Assembly (NCBI GenBank): GCA_903858815.1
Contig: CAIOKE010000110.1
Location: 1-62,030, forward strand
Direction of reading: 5' to 3'
From: an uncultured Planctomycetaceae bacterium
GTDB lineage: Bacteria; Planctomycetota; Planctomycetia; Planctomycetales; Planctomycetaceae
DNA: 62,030 nucleotides
Under the pieces are notes generated by a model that saw only the letters and a list, made by a program, of their open reading frames with translations, was not told where the DNA came from and did not search any database. The position numbers and the translations under genes are program-made. Positions 9,782 to 17,702 of this stretch are shown here, piece by piece; the stretch's first letter is position 1; every line of letters starts with the position of its first letter.

Positions 9782-9837
9782 AAATGAATCCTGTCTGCAG
9801 ACAACCCGTCGCAGACGTCCTGTTTTTGTGGCGACGA

Positions 9838-10275
9838 CTATTTACTGGTCAGTGCGAAACTGACCGGATCCTTGAGATCTTCACTGACAGTGACCACAAG
9901 TCCGGATTTGTCCGGAATCTGGTAGCGTTTCGGCAGTCGCTCTTTTCCATACTCAGGCTCACTGGCTCCGGGGTTTTTGATCTCAGGCCACGAAACTGTG
10001 ACCGCATAGCCACCATCGGGGGCGCCGTCGTGAACTGAGTAAGTGGAAATCCGGAAGCGACCTTCCGCGTCGGTGATTCCATTCGGAGAGATATCTGAGG
10101 CCTGAGCGCCCTGAAGATTCACAAGTACGACTCGAGCCCCTTCGACCGGTTTGCCATCCAGTGTGATGATGCCACTGACCGGATGGATCGGAACTGTGGG
10201 AGCGTCAGCCGGGGGCTTGCCACAACCGGCGACCAGCAGGAGCAGACATCCAGTGATCAACACGTCCCGCCTCAC
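9838..10275 (-). CDS. Lipoprotein with carboxypeptidase-regulatory-like (transthyretin-like) fold
   Basis: 145 residues from a GTG with GGAGG seven bases upstream. A short signal sequence ends at a lipobox LVAGC (Cys18). The mature part has the pattern of a beta-sandwich regulatory domain: 'V-x-G-x-I-x-L-DGKPVEGA-x-V' (about 32-49) and 'T-DAEGRF-x-I' (about 68-76), as in carboxypeptidase-regulatory-like domains. It is probably a small outer-surface or periplasmic lipoprotein. In planctomycetes such proteins often accompany DUF1559 genes, and here the DUF1559 gene follows it. The exact role is unknown. Confidence 0.8.
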   Translation of the reverse strand: MRRDVLITGCLLLLVAGCGKPPADAPTVPIHPVSGIITLDGKPVEGARVVLVNLQGAQASDISPNGITDAEGRFRISTYSVHDGAPDGGYAVTVSWPEIKNPGASEPEYGKERLPKRYQIPDKSGLVVTVSEDLKDPVSFALTSK

Positions 10276-10351
10276 AAACCATCCTCCAGTCAGGCCAAAT
10301 CAATCCCGGCAAGGTTCGTCCCTGCACTCCTGACTTGTTTTTCTGCGCTGA

Positions 10352-10440
10352 TTGTTAAGCGATTGTTAAGCGAAGGGGGTGAATCGGAACTTTGTTAAGA
10401 AAGGGGGCGATTCGGGGTGAAATCGTTCAGGATTGTTAAG
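10352..10440. repeat. Four direct copies of TTGTTAAG in a divergent promoter region
   Basis: TTGTTAAG occurs at 10352-10359, 10363-10370, 10392-10399 and 10433-10440, the first two with an 11-base period and preceded by GA. Copies two and three each precede a similar GGGGG-containing block. The cluster lies between the lipoprotein gene (minus) and the acyltransferase gene (plus). It could be a regulator-binding array. The gene-free interval 10276-10705 holds nothing else I recognise. Confidence 0.6.
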
Positions 10441-10705
10441 AAATGGCGTAGGCAGCACTGCGGTTTCCGAGGGTCGTGGCCCGCCTGCTCAGGTGCATGA
10501 GCGCTGGATGCTGTTCTGGGTAAAGTGCGTGATTTGGGTTTGTGCGGCGGACTGGAATTGATCGGATCTCGTGAATCGGCAAGAATTGCCGGACAGCCAG
10601 CACGTGTCTGCAGGACTTCTGCAGGCGGACGCAGCATGGAAGCGGCGTGTGTCGTGTTGCGGGTTGCTTGGTTTCCTGTTGTGTCCCCTGCCCGAAGGAG
10701 CCGCC

Positions 10706-12643
10706 ATGCGGACGCGAATGGATCGCCTGCGAGTGGTGAAGTATGTGTTATCGCTTGAGGATCAGCCGGGCGGTCCGGATGTGACAGAGTCTGTGCGGCT
10801 GTCTGCGGCAGCAGGCGGTACGGCTGTGAATTCCGCCGGGAAGCCTCAGGGGGCGGTATCGAACCGGATTGAATCTTTGCGGTCTGCGGGAGCTGCTGGC
10901 GGATCGTCCGAACGGCCTCGTGAGACACTGGCGGCTGGTGAGGCAGGGCGACGTCTGCGTCCTGGGCGTCTGCAGGACCGCCCTGCTCCGAGTGCAAACC
11001 GTCTGGTGTCACTGGATGCGTTTCGTGGCTTCATCATGATGATGCTGGCGGCGGGCGGATTCGGGGTGCTTGCATTTTCGAAAATCAGTGAAACATCGCC
11101 TGTGTGGCAGCAGCATGATCGTGCATTCTGGACGGGCCTCGCAGTTCATTTCGATCATCCGGCATGGCTCAGTGTGTTCGACACATGGAAGGTGTCGTTC
11201 TGGGATCTGATCCAGCCGGCCTTTATGTTCATGGTGGGTGTTTCGATGCCGTTCTCTGATGCACGGCGAGAAACGCTTGGTCATGGCTGGCTGCGTCGAG
11301 CGGGTCATGCGCTGGGACGTTCTGTGATCCTGACTCTGATGGGAGTGTTTCTGTACTCGCTTGGTAAAGAGCGCACCAACTGGATCTTTCCGAATGTGTT
11401 GTGTCAGATTGGTCTGGGCTATTTCTTTGCCTGGTTGCTGTTGAATCTGCGAGTGGCATTTCAGTTTGGTGCTTTCGTGGTGATTCTGGTGGGCTACTGG
11501 GGTTGGTTTCGGATGAATCCTCCGCCGGCGGATTACGACTATGCGGCGGTGTATGCGTCGAAGGAGAAAGGTGAGGTCTTTGAGGGCCGGCTGGAGGCGT
11601 GGTCGAAAAACGGCAATGCCGCGTTTTTCTTTGATCAGTGGCTGCTTCCTCAACTGAGAACTCAGACCCCACCTGCTGTGCCTGAATCGCTTCCGGCAGC
11701 TCCGCCTGCGGAGGCAGGAGTGCTGCGTGGCAACCGGATTCGTTTTGCTCCATGGCGGGTCGCGACATTGTCCTATGTGCAGGATCCTGTGGTGTCTGCA
11801 GTCCAGTCTGCGGATGAGCCGGCAGCGGGGGCTGGGCAACCCGCACCTGCTCCGGGTGTCCTGGAAGATACTCCGCCGGTCCCAGCCGGCGATGTTCCGG
11901 CTGCCGCCACCGATGCTGCAGCAGCGCCGCCTGCGTCTGCCCCAGTGCAGTCTGGTTCCTTAGAGCCGTCATCAGATGCGGTGGCGTCAGACGTGCCCCA
12001 GTCTGAAGCGGGGGCTGGCGGTGTCACGGCAGAGCCTGTGCAAGCGGCGGGTCCGCCGTGGTATCAGCAGTGGTTTTTTTCGAACACGGCGGCTTACGAG
12101 GTGAACCGTGGCGGGTATACGACGCTGAATTTTATTCCGTCAATTGGTACGACGCTGCTGGGGATTCTTTGTGGTCAGCTGCTTTTGAGTTCCGAGAAGC
12201 GGGCACTGGAAAAGCTGGGGTTGCTGGTGGCCCTGGCGGCCGGTTGTTTTGTGCTGGGTGTGGCTGCGCATATGACGGTTTGCCCGATCGTGAAGCGTAT
12301 CTGGACACCGTCATGGGTGCTGTTCAGTGGTGGCTATGTGATAACGATGCTGGCGGTGTTTTACCTGCTGTTTGATATACTGCCGCTGCGGTTGCTGGCG
12401 TTTCCGCTGGTTGTGGTGGGGACCAATTCGATTCTGATTTACATGCTGGGGCAGACCGTCAGCGGTTGGGTCCGTGAGCAGGTGGTGCGGGTGCACTTCA
12501 CGGGAATGATTGAGAGTGTTCTGGGGCCGAAGGCACTGGATCCTCAGTGGTATGCTCCGGTGACTCTGTCAACGGCGACGTTTCTGGTGTATTGGTTGTT
12601 TCTGCTGTGGTTATATCGTCAGAAGATATTTCTGCGGATCTGA
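10706..12643 (+). CDS. DUF5009 / heparan-alpha-glucosaminide N-acetyltransferase-like membrane acyltransferase
   Basis: 645 residues from the ATG at 10706, preceded by AAGGAG with 5-base spacing; an in-frame GTG at 10571 has no ribosome site. A ~98-residue hydrophilic N-terminus precedes the family signature RLVSLDAFRGF and the 'FMFMVGVSMP' block, followed by about eight to ten membrane helices ending in 'FLLWLYRQKIFLRI'. Relatives such as HGSNAT and bacterial NagX move acetyl groups across the membrane onto amino sugars. An Ala/Pro-rich stretch of ~130 residues (encoded by about 11656-12048) is inserted before the conserved GGYTTLNFIPS block. It is first in a three-gene plus-strand run. Substrate is inferred only by family. 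Confidence 0.82.
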   Translation: MRTRMDRLRVVKYVLSLEDQPGGPDVTESVRLSAAAGGTAVNSAGKPQGAVSNRIESLRSAGAAGGSSERPRETLAAGEAGRRLRPGRLQDRPAPSANRLVSLDAFRGFIMMMLAAGGFGVLAFSKISETSPVWQQHDRAFWTGLAVHFDHPAWLSVFDTWKVSFWDLIQPAFMFMVGVSMPFSDARRETLGHGWLRRAGHALGRSVILTLMGVFLYSLGKERTNWIFPNVLCQIGLGYFFAWLLLNLRVAFQFGAFVVILVGYWGWFRMNPPPADYDYAAVYASKEKGEVFEGRLEAWSKNGNAAFFFDQWLLPQLRTQTPPAVPESLPAAPPAEAGVLRGNRIRFAPWRVATLSYVQDPVVSAVQSADEPAAGAGQPAPAPGVLEDTPPVPAGDVPAAATDAAAAPPASAPVQSGSLEPSSDAVASDVPQSEAGAGGVTAEPVQAAGPPWYQQWFFSNTAAYEVNRGGYTTLNFIPSIGTTLLGILCGQLLLSSEKRALEKLGLLVALAAGCFVLGVAAHMTVCPIVKRIWTPSWVLFSGGYVITMLAVFYLLFDILPLRLLAFPLVVVGTNSILIYMLGQTVSGWVREQVVRVHFTGMIESVLGPKALDPQWYAPVTLSTATFLVYWLFLLWLYRQKIFLRI

Positions 12644-12679
12644 AGTCTTTAGGGTTTGTTGTGGACGTGAGTGCGAGTG

Positions 12680-13801
12680 ATGGCCTGGGATGTCATTGTG
12701 ATTGGCTGTGGCGGTTTTGGATCCGCGACAGTTCGTGAGTTATCTGCGCGTGGTCTGCGGGTGCTGGGGCTGGATCAGTATGTTCCACCGCATCCGTTTG
12801 GCAGTTCGCACGGGGAAACGCGGATTATTCGCAAGGCGTATTTTGAGCATCCGGACTATGTTCCACTGCTGCATCGTTCGTGGGATCTGTGGCGTCAGGC
12901 GGAGGCTGAGTCCGGTCTGTCGCTGCTGGAACGCTGTGATCTTGTGCTGAGTGGCCGAGCGGAATCGGAGGTCATCCGGGGTGCTCGGCTGGCTGCATTG
13001 CAGCATGGGCTCACGATACGCAATCTGACTGCTGCGGAGGCCTGTGCTGAGTTTCCGGTGCTGCGACTTCCTGAGGATCACGAGGTGACTGTCGAGTCGA
13101 CTGCAGGTTATCTGTGGGTTGAGCGATGTGTGGCTGCGATGCTGAATCTGGGGAGGGCCGCGGGTGCTGAGATTCGCACGGGCGAGCGGGTTGTTGGACT
13201 GAGGTGTGCTGCGAATTCGGTGGAGGTGGAGACTGCGGGGCAGCGATATTCTGCTGCGGCTGCGGTTGTCACCTGTGGACCGTGGACGTCGCAGCTGTTG
13301 CCTGAATATGAGCGATTGATCACGGTGCGGCGGAAGACACTGTTCTGGTATGCGGTGCAGTCGGCTGCGTGGGCGCGGCTGTGGGGGGCACCGATTTTTC
13401 TGGTGGACATGCCGGGGGGCCAGTTTTACGGGTTGCCTGCTGTGGATGGTCTGCGGGTCAAGGTGGGTGAGCATACGGGTGGGGAGACAGTGGCGGACGC
13501 ATTTCGGGTGCAGCGCGAGACTGGCGTGGCTGATCAAGCTCCGGTGGATCATTTTGCCGGGCAATGTCTGCGGGGACTGGAGGCTCAGCCGTGTCAGTCT
13601 GCTGTCTGTCTGTATTCGATGAGTCCGGACGGTCATTTTCTGTTTAGCCGTCATCCGGAGTATCCATTAGTGACGGCGGCTGGTTTTTCAGGTCATGGCT
13701 TCAAGTTTACTCCGGTGCTGGGTGCTGCGGCCGCAGATTTGATTGTCAGTGGGCATACTGAACTGCCGGTAGGATTTCTGTCGCAGAGCCGTTTCGGCTG
13801 A
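12680..13801 (+). CDS. FAD-dependent amine oxidase of the sarcosine / N-methyltryptophan oxidase family
   Basis: 373 residues from the ATG at 12680 (a GTG three codons earlier is possible). The N-terminus is a Rossmann dinucleotide fold (DVIVIGCGGFGSA), followed by the MSOX/SolA block FGSSHGETRIIRKAY. Near the C-terminus, C310 in 'CLYSMSPDGHF' occupies the position of the covalent FAD-linking cysteine of monomeric sarcosine oxidase, followed by AAGFSGHGFKF. It likely oxidises an N-methyl amino acid, releasing formaldehyde and H2O2. It is 36 bases after the acyltransferase and 33 before mtnA. N-methyltryptophan oxidase and sarcosine oxidase cannot be separated by eye. Confidence 0.88.
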   Translation: MAWDVIVIGCGGFGSATVRELSARGLRVLGLDQYVPPHPFGSSHGETRIIRKAYFEHPDYVPLLHRSWDLWRQAEAESGLSLLERCDLVLSGRAESEVIRGARLAALQHGLTIRNLTAAEACAEFPVLRLPEDHEVTVESTAGYLWVERCVAAMLNLGRAAGAEIRTGERVVGLRCAANSVEVETAGQRYSAAAAVVTCGPWTSQLLPEYERLITVRRKTLFWYAVQSAAWARLWGAPIFLVDMPGGQFYGLPAVDGLRVKVGEHTGGETVADAFRVQRETGVADQAPVDHFAGQCLRGLEAQPCQSAVCLYSMSPDGHFLFSRHPEYPLVTAAGFSGHGFKFTPVLGAAAADLIVSGHTELPVGFLSQSRFG

Positions 13802-13834
13802 ATCCTGCCGGGGGCAGGGAAAGTGAAGTGTGAG

Positions 13835-14893
13835 ATGGCAGCATATGAGACCTTGCGGTGGCGGGGAGATGCGGCGACTGGTGTGTTGCAGCTGCTGGAC
13901 CAGACTCTGCTGCCTGAGCAGCGTCAGGAGATTGACTGTCGGTCGGTGCAGCAGGTCTGGGAGGCGATTCGTGTGCTGCGAGTTCGCGGTGCTCCGGCGA
14001 TTGGCGTGTCTGCGGCTTACGGTGTCGTGCTGGCGACACAAGGGCTGCGTGGGGAGGCACTGGAGTCATTTCGTGCGGGGCTGCGGCAGGCTTGTGAGTA
14101 CCTTGCGGGCAGTCGGCCAACGGCAGTCAATCTGTTCTGGGCATTGAATCGCATGCAGCAGTGTGGGGATTGCTGGAGCGGGGACAGTACGGCGGAGCTG
14201 CATGAGCAGCTGTTGCTGGAGGCGGTCCGGATTGATGATGAAGATCGACGGATGTGTCTGGCGATTGGTCAGCATGGTGCTGAACTGCTGCAGACGGGGA
14301 TGAATGTCCTGACGCACTGCAATGCCGGCGGTCTGGCGACAGCAGGTGATGGTACAGCACTGGCAGTGATCTTTGCTGCGGCGCGAGCGGGCAAGCGGTT
14401 GCATGTGTTTGCCGATGAAACTCGTCCGTTACTGCAGGGCGCGCGATTGACTGCGTGGGAGCTGCAGCAGCGAGGAATTCCTGTGACAGTGATCTGTGAC
14501 AACATGGCTGGTCAGGTCATGCGCGAAGGCCGGGTGGACATGGTGATTACGGGAGCGGATCGGATTGCCGCGAATGGTGATGCGGCGAACAAGATCGGGA
14601 CATACAGTGTCGCGGTGCTGGCGAAGCATCATGGCATCCCGTTCTGTGTGGCAGCGCCTTCCAGTACGTTTGACCTGAGTCTTGCGGACGGCAGTGGGAT
14701 TCCGATTGAGGAACGTCAGGCCGAGGAAGTGACGTGTGGATTTGGACGGCGAACTGTGCCGGAGGGGGTCGCAGTTTACAATCCGGCCTTCGATGTGACT
14801 CCGGCGGGATTGATCACCGCCCTGATCACCGAGCGTGGTGTGGTGCGCAGTCCGAATCGTGATTCGGTCGTGGAGCATTTGGGTGGTGGATGA
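13835..14893 (+). CDS. mtnA: S-methyl-5-thioribose-1-phosphate isomerase
   Basis: 352 residues from the ATG at 13835; a GTG at 13823 is an alternative start. MtnA converts methylthioribose-1-phosphate to methylthioribulose-1-phosphate in methionine salvage. The family landmarks are visible: VRGAPAIGVSAAYG near residue 50, the HCNAGGLATAG block near 165-175 containing the catalytic Cys, and ITGADRIAANGD with catalytic Asp, followed by NKIGTYSVAVLAKHHGIPF. It is the last gene of a plus-strand run. No mtnP, mtnB or mtnD is in the window. Confidence 0.93.
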   Translation: MAAYETLRWRGDAATGVLQLLDQTLLPEQRQEIDCRSVQQVWEAIRVLRVRGAPAIGVSAAYGVVLATQGLRGEALESFRAGLRQACEYLAGSRPTAVNLFWALNRMQQCGDCWSGDSTAELHEQLLLEAVRIDDEDRRMCLAIGQHGAELLQTGMNVLTHCNAGGLATAGDGTALAVIFAAARAGKRLHVFADETRPLLQGARLTAWELQQRGIPVTVICDNMAGQVMREGRVDMVITGADRIAANGDAANKIGTYSVAVLAKHHGIPFCVAAPSSTFDLSLADGSGIPIEERQAEEVTCGFGRRTVPEGVAVYNPAFDVTPAGLITALITERGVVRSPNRDSVVEHLGGG

Positions 14894-15000
14894 GTTCGTG
14901 TGGGGAGGGGGGATAGAGGGGATCAACGAAAAATCATCCGCGCACCTGCGGGTTGCGGTTTGATGTGGTCAGCGAAAAACACGCTGCATACTGCTCCTGT

Positions 15001-15246
15001 GGGAGGAAAACACAACCGCTCAGGCGTGAACGACAACACCCGTCAGCTTACGCTCATGGCTCGCCAGTGGGGAGGCTTGATTGCGTTGCACGATACGGGC
15101 TGAAGCGTGTGCTACGACCACCGAGCACCAGCCTCGTGACGATTTCGAGGCTCGTCTTTGCTGAGTGGTTATCAGCTTACGGAATGGCTGAGCGACGGGC
15201 GAGGGTGTGTCGCTTTGTGTGGGGCAAAGGCGGCCGGGCAGGAATG
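15001..15246 (+). repeat. Repeat mosaic downstream of mtnA (block shared with 41.7-41.85 kb)
   Basis: About 115 bases ending at 15117 align by eye with 41681-41793, sharing CACAACCGCTCAG and the degenerate hairpin module CGGGCTGAAGC...GCTACGA (15096-15117). Next comes a second module, ACCGAGC-ACCA-GCCTCGT (15120-15137), shared with 24713-24730. The stretch ends in CTTTGTGTGGGG...GGCCGGGCAGGAATG (15212-15246), which matches 41816-41848. No gene is supported in 14894-15555. Confidence 0.75.
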
Positions 15247-15365
15247 ACGCGAGGGACAAAAGTCGGCTGAGGCCGTCAAATTGACTTCAGCTCATTGAAA
15301 AACATCGTGTTTTTGCGGTACGGGGCCGAGCAGGAATGCTCCGGCTACATTTTTGTCCTCGGCGT
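15247..15365 (+). mobile_element. MITE-like element, copy 1
   Basis: 119 bases with ends ACGCGAGGGACAAAA and TTTTGTCCTCGGCGT (12 of 15 positions pair as inverted repeats). It is about 90% identical to the element at 48612-48731. Flanking direct repeats CAGGAATG lie at 15239-15246 and 15366-15373. A related uninterrupted sequence with a single CAGGAATG is at 41841-41848, which looks like the empty site. Inside are a small hairpin AAAAACA-TCG-TGTTTTT (15298-15314) and a REP-like module GCCGAGCAGGAATGCTCCGG followed by CTAC (15325-15348). It has no coding capacity. Confidence 0.7.
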
Positions 15366-15418
15366 CAGGAATGCTCGGTCTACGGTTGTGGGCGAACAAC
15401 GAAAGCTGAACAGTGGCA

Positions 15419-15443
15419 GTTGACTTCGGCTCGGCAGGAGCCG
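15419..15443 (+). repeat. Hairpin repeat module TTGACTTCGGCTCGG...GAGCC
   Basis: The GGCTC-GGCAG-GAGCC hairpin with the preceding TTGACTTC is shared with 41894-41917. Both copies lie about 30-50 bases after the conserved CTACGGTTGTGGG...GAACAACG string, so the two loci are collinear over this part too. Confidence 0.6.
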
Positions 15444-15485
15444 GGGCGTTGCAGGGGGCGTGGAACCGGCCAGCATGAAACGCAA

Positions 15486-15515
15486 CAGGCCGAAACCGTT
15501 ACCGGTTTCGGCCTG
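15486..15515 (-). terminator. Hairpin after the DUF1598-like gene
   Basis: A 13-bp perfect stem, CAGGCCGAAACCG (15486-15498) and CGGTTTCGGCCTG (15503-15515), with a 4-base loop. It begins 40 bases after the stop codon of the minus-strand gene. Only a short T-rich stretch follows on the minus strand, so it is a probable but not perfect intrinsic terminator. Confidence 0.7.
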
Positions 15516-15555
15516 AGACGATTGGGTTCAGCAGCGGAGCAGTGTCCGCGTTTGG

Positions 15556-17256
15556 TTAACGGATGGCTGCATCCCACCACCAGCGGCCTGTCTGGCCGAC
15601 TGGGTTGGCATTACGGGCCTGAGCAGAAACTTCCGGTGTTGTGGTGAAGTTCTGTGGGTTGCCAACCACATCCCGCAGGTCAACTTTGACGCCACCAGCG
15701 ACCTGAATCAGGATCGTTCCGTCACGGTAGACTCGAGATGCAGCAGCAGTCATCAGTTCCTGTGGTACGTCAACAGACTGAGTCTGGAATTTGTCACTGG
15801 TCGTGAACACTGCCGGCTGCCAGCCAGCCTGACGATCCAGATCCATGGTGTTGATCATGGCCGATGCCAGTGCCAGATCGAAGATATTCTGCAGATCAGC
15901 GAAGACGATGTCTTTTTCGGCCAGTTGCGGCAGGTGTTCGGTGAACAACTGAGCGAACTGGGCATTGGCACCATCGGCCTGTCCGGTTGCCTGTCGAGTG
16001 CCGTCTGCTTTCACCAGCTGATTTTCTGCCTGGCAGCGGATTGATCGTCCGGTGAATTCGAATGATCGGCGGTCAGGAGCAACACGGATGGCGTCGTAGC
16101 CCACAGTCATCCACCAGCGGAGAGCATCGAGAGAGGCACCGCGACGTTCTTCGCGTCCGGCCAGTTCGAAGTAGTTCTTCATTCCGGCAGCACCGTCACG
16201 CTGTCCGATCCCGATGAGTTTCATCTGATAATCGGCATCAACGATGACTGATGCGACGCGGGAATCCGCCGGCACACCGGCCACATGGACGTTCTGCAGT
16301 CCCAGCATCTCTTCCAGTTTCTCTGTCGCCTGGCGAGCATTTCGGGCTGAAAGCTGGAGCTGAGCGGCGTAGTCGCGGACGGCCTTGACCTGCTGTGGCT
16401 TCGGATCGATTGTGCACATGAAGAAACCACGGCCGTTGTCGGCAAACGTGCGGCTGAGTGTGACGAGGTCATCAAGCTGCAGCGTGGGACGGCCATTGAT
16501 TGTGCTGACCGTGCGGCCTTTTTCATCCTGCGCCCACGCACCGGCTGGACCACCGATGACCACATCGCCGGTTTCCGGGAAGACGAACAGGAATTGGACT
16601 TCTGTCAGGCCGGCGAGGGCTGCAGCGTCGGCAGGTACCGGCTTGCCAGCAGCCTGCAGGCGAGCAAGTTCCGCTTCAAGGCGGGGCAGGGATACCAGTC
16701 GCAGGTCAGAGGCTTCAAGTACATCTGCATTGCTGTTGGCTGTGCGAGCCAGTTCAGCGGCAGTTGTCAGGCGTGAGTTGTCGAGGGTCATAGCCATGGC
16801 GCCGGCGAGAGCGGGAGCACCAACGAATACCCCCTGCATGTACGGGGTCATCGTGCCGGTCTCATCACCACGCATAATCCACTGTGCTGGTGGAGCGGTC
16901 TGTTCCATGATGAGGGTCATGAGTGACTGAAAGTCAGCCATGGAGCCACCCTGAGCTTCCAGCTGCTGGCGACCGGCACCGGCCTTCTTTGCGGTTTCGC
17001 GGTCACCGACCACCAGTGCGGCCTGTTCGAGAGCGACAGCGGCCTGGAGGAAGTCACCCTGCTCGGCGGCCAACCGCGACTGCAGACGCAGTTTTGAGGA
17101 CTGCAGAACCGGAGGCAGGCCGTCACCAGCGTTCACTGCTGTGGCACGAACTGAACCGGCAGCAGCCACTGCCGCGGCCAGCACTGCACGCTGGAAAATG
17201 CGAGACCAGCGGAGGCGAAGACCAGACACGGGCTTGAAAGAAAGTGGCATCGACAA
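15556..17256 (-). CDS. Secreted protein, DUF1598-like, function unknown
   Basis: 566 residues. The N-terminus has a long basic stretch followed by a hydrophobic Ala-rich segment (about 24-45), consistent with a signal peptide. The body is a mixed alpha/beta protein with a helical stretch (about 55-105), a run reading 'FLFVFPETGDVVIGGPAGAW' (about 223-242), and 'GVPADSRVASVIVDADYQMKLIGIG' (about 324-350). The last run and the overall plan match my recollection of planctomycete DUF1598 proteins. It has no known catalytic motif. It is a single gene, divergent from mutM and closed by a hairpin. Confidence 0.65.
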   Translation of the reverse strand: MSMPLSFKPVSGLRLRWSRIFQRAVLAAAVAAAGSVRATAVNAGDGLPPVLQSSKLRLQSRLAAEQGDFLQAAVALEQAALVVGDRETAKKAGAGRQQLEAQGGSMADFQSLMTLIMEQTAPPAQWIMRGDETGTMTPYMQGVFVGAPALAGAMAMTLDNSRLTTAAELARTANSNADVLEASDLRLVSLPRLEAELARLQAAGKPVPADAAALAGLTEVQFLFVFPETGDVVIGGPAGAWAQDEKGRTVSTINGRPTLQLDDLVTLSRTFADNGRGFFMCTIDPKPQQVKAVRDYAAQLQLSARNARQATEKLEEMLGLQNVHVAGVPADSRVASVIVDADYQMKLIGIGQRDGAAGMKNYFELAGREERRGASLDALRWWMTVGYDAIRVAPDRRSFEFTGRSIRCQAENQLVKADGTRQATGQADGANAQFAQLFTEHLPQLAEKDIVFADLQNIFDLALASAMINTMDLDRQAGWQPAVFTTSDKFQTQSVDVPQELMTAAASRVYRDGTILIQVAGGVKVDLRDVVGNPQNFTTTPEVSAQARNANPVGQTGRWWWDAAIR

Positions 17257-17371
17257 AACCTCGCGAAGTTCCCGGTGACTGTAGCCGCCAACGGCATTTC
17301 CGCAGCCGATATTCAGCTGAGAACTGATCCGCAGCGCAGCAAAATTTGGAATTCCATGCCTCTAGCTTCGT

Positions 17372-17391
17372 CGGGATTCGCCTTAACGTCA
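17372..17391 (-). repeat. 20-base intergenic repeat (second copy at 24578-24597)
   Basis: On the minus strand this reads TGACGTTAAGGCGAATCCCG. The plus-strand sequence at 24578-24597 matches it at 19 of 20 bases. The interval 17257-17702 between the DUF1598-like gene and mutM holds no convincing gene; it contains promoters for both directions that I cannot place. Confidence 0.55.
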
Positions 17392-17702
17392 AGGAAATTC
17401 CGCCAATTACCCAGAGTACTGATTTTCTGCAGAATGCGGGTCCTGGGGATTGTTCCGTGTATTCCGATCGAATCCGGCTGCTGTTGAGCGTTTCCCATCC
17501 TACCCGGATTTCCCCGGGATTCCAGATTGAGTGCCATTTGTTTTGCTCAGAAGTTGTGGTCCGGGCGGAGGAAAATGATATAAACCTATACTGCGGTTTA
17601 GTTTGCGTGCTGACGGGCAGTCTTTCTACTGTTCATTCAAGGGCTTGCAGTGTTGTGGTTTGCGTTGGCAGGCTGTGCCAGTCGACCTGAAAGGAAGCGA
17701 AA

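Noticed and set aside
11009-11839. Minus-strand frame of 276 codons inside the acyltransferase gene
   Set aside because: Arg/His/Pro-rich composition typical of the antisense of GC-rich coding DNA.
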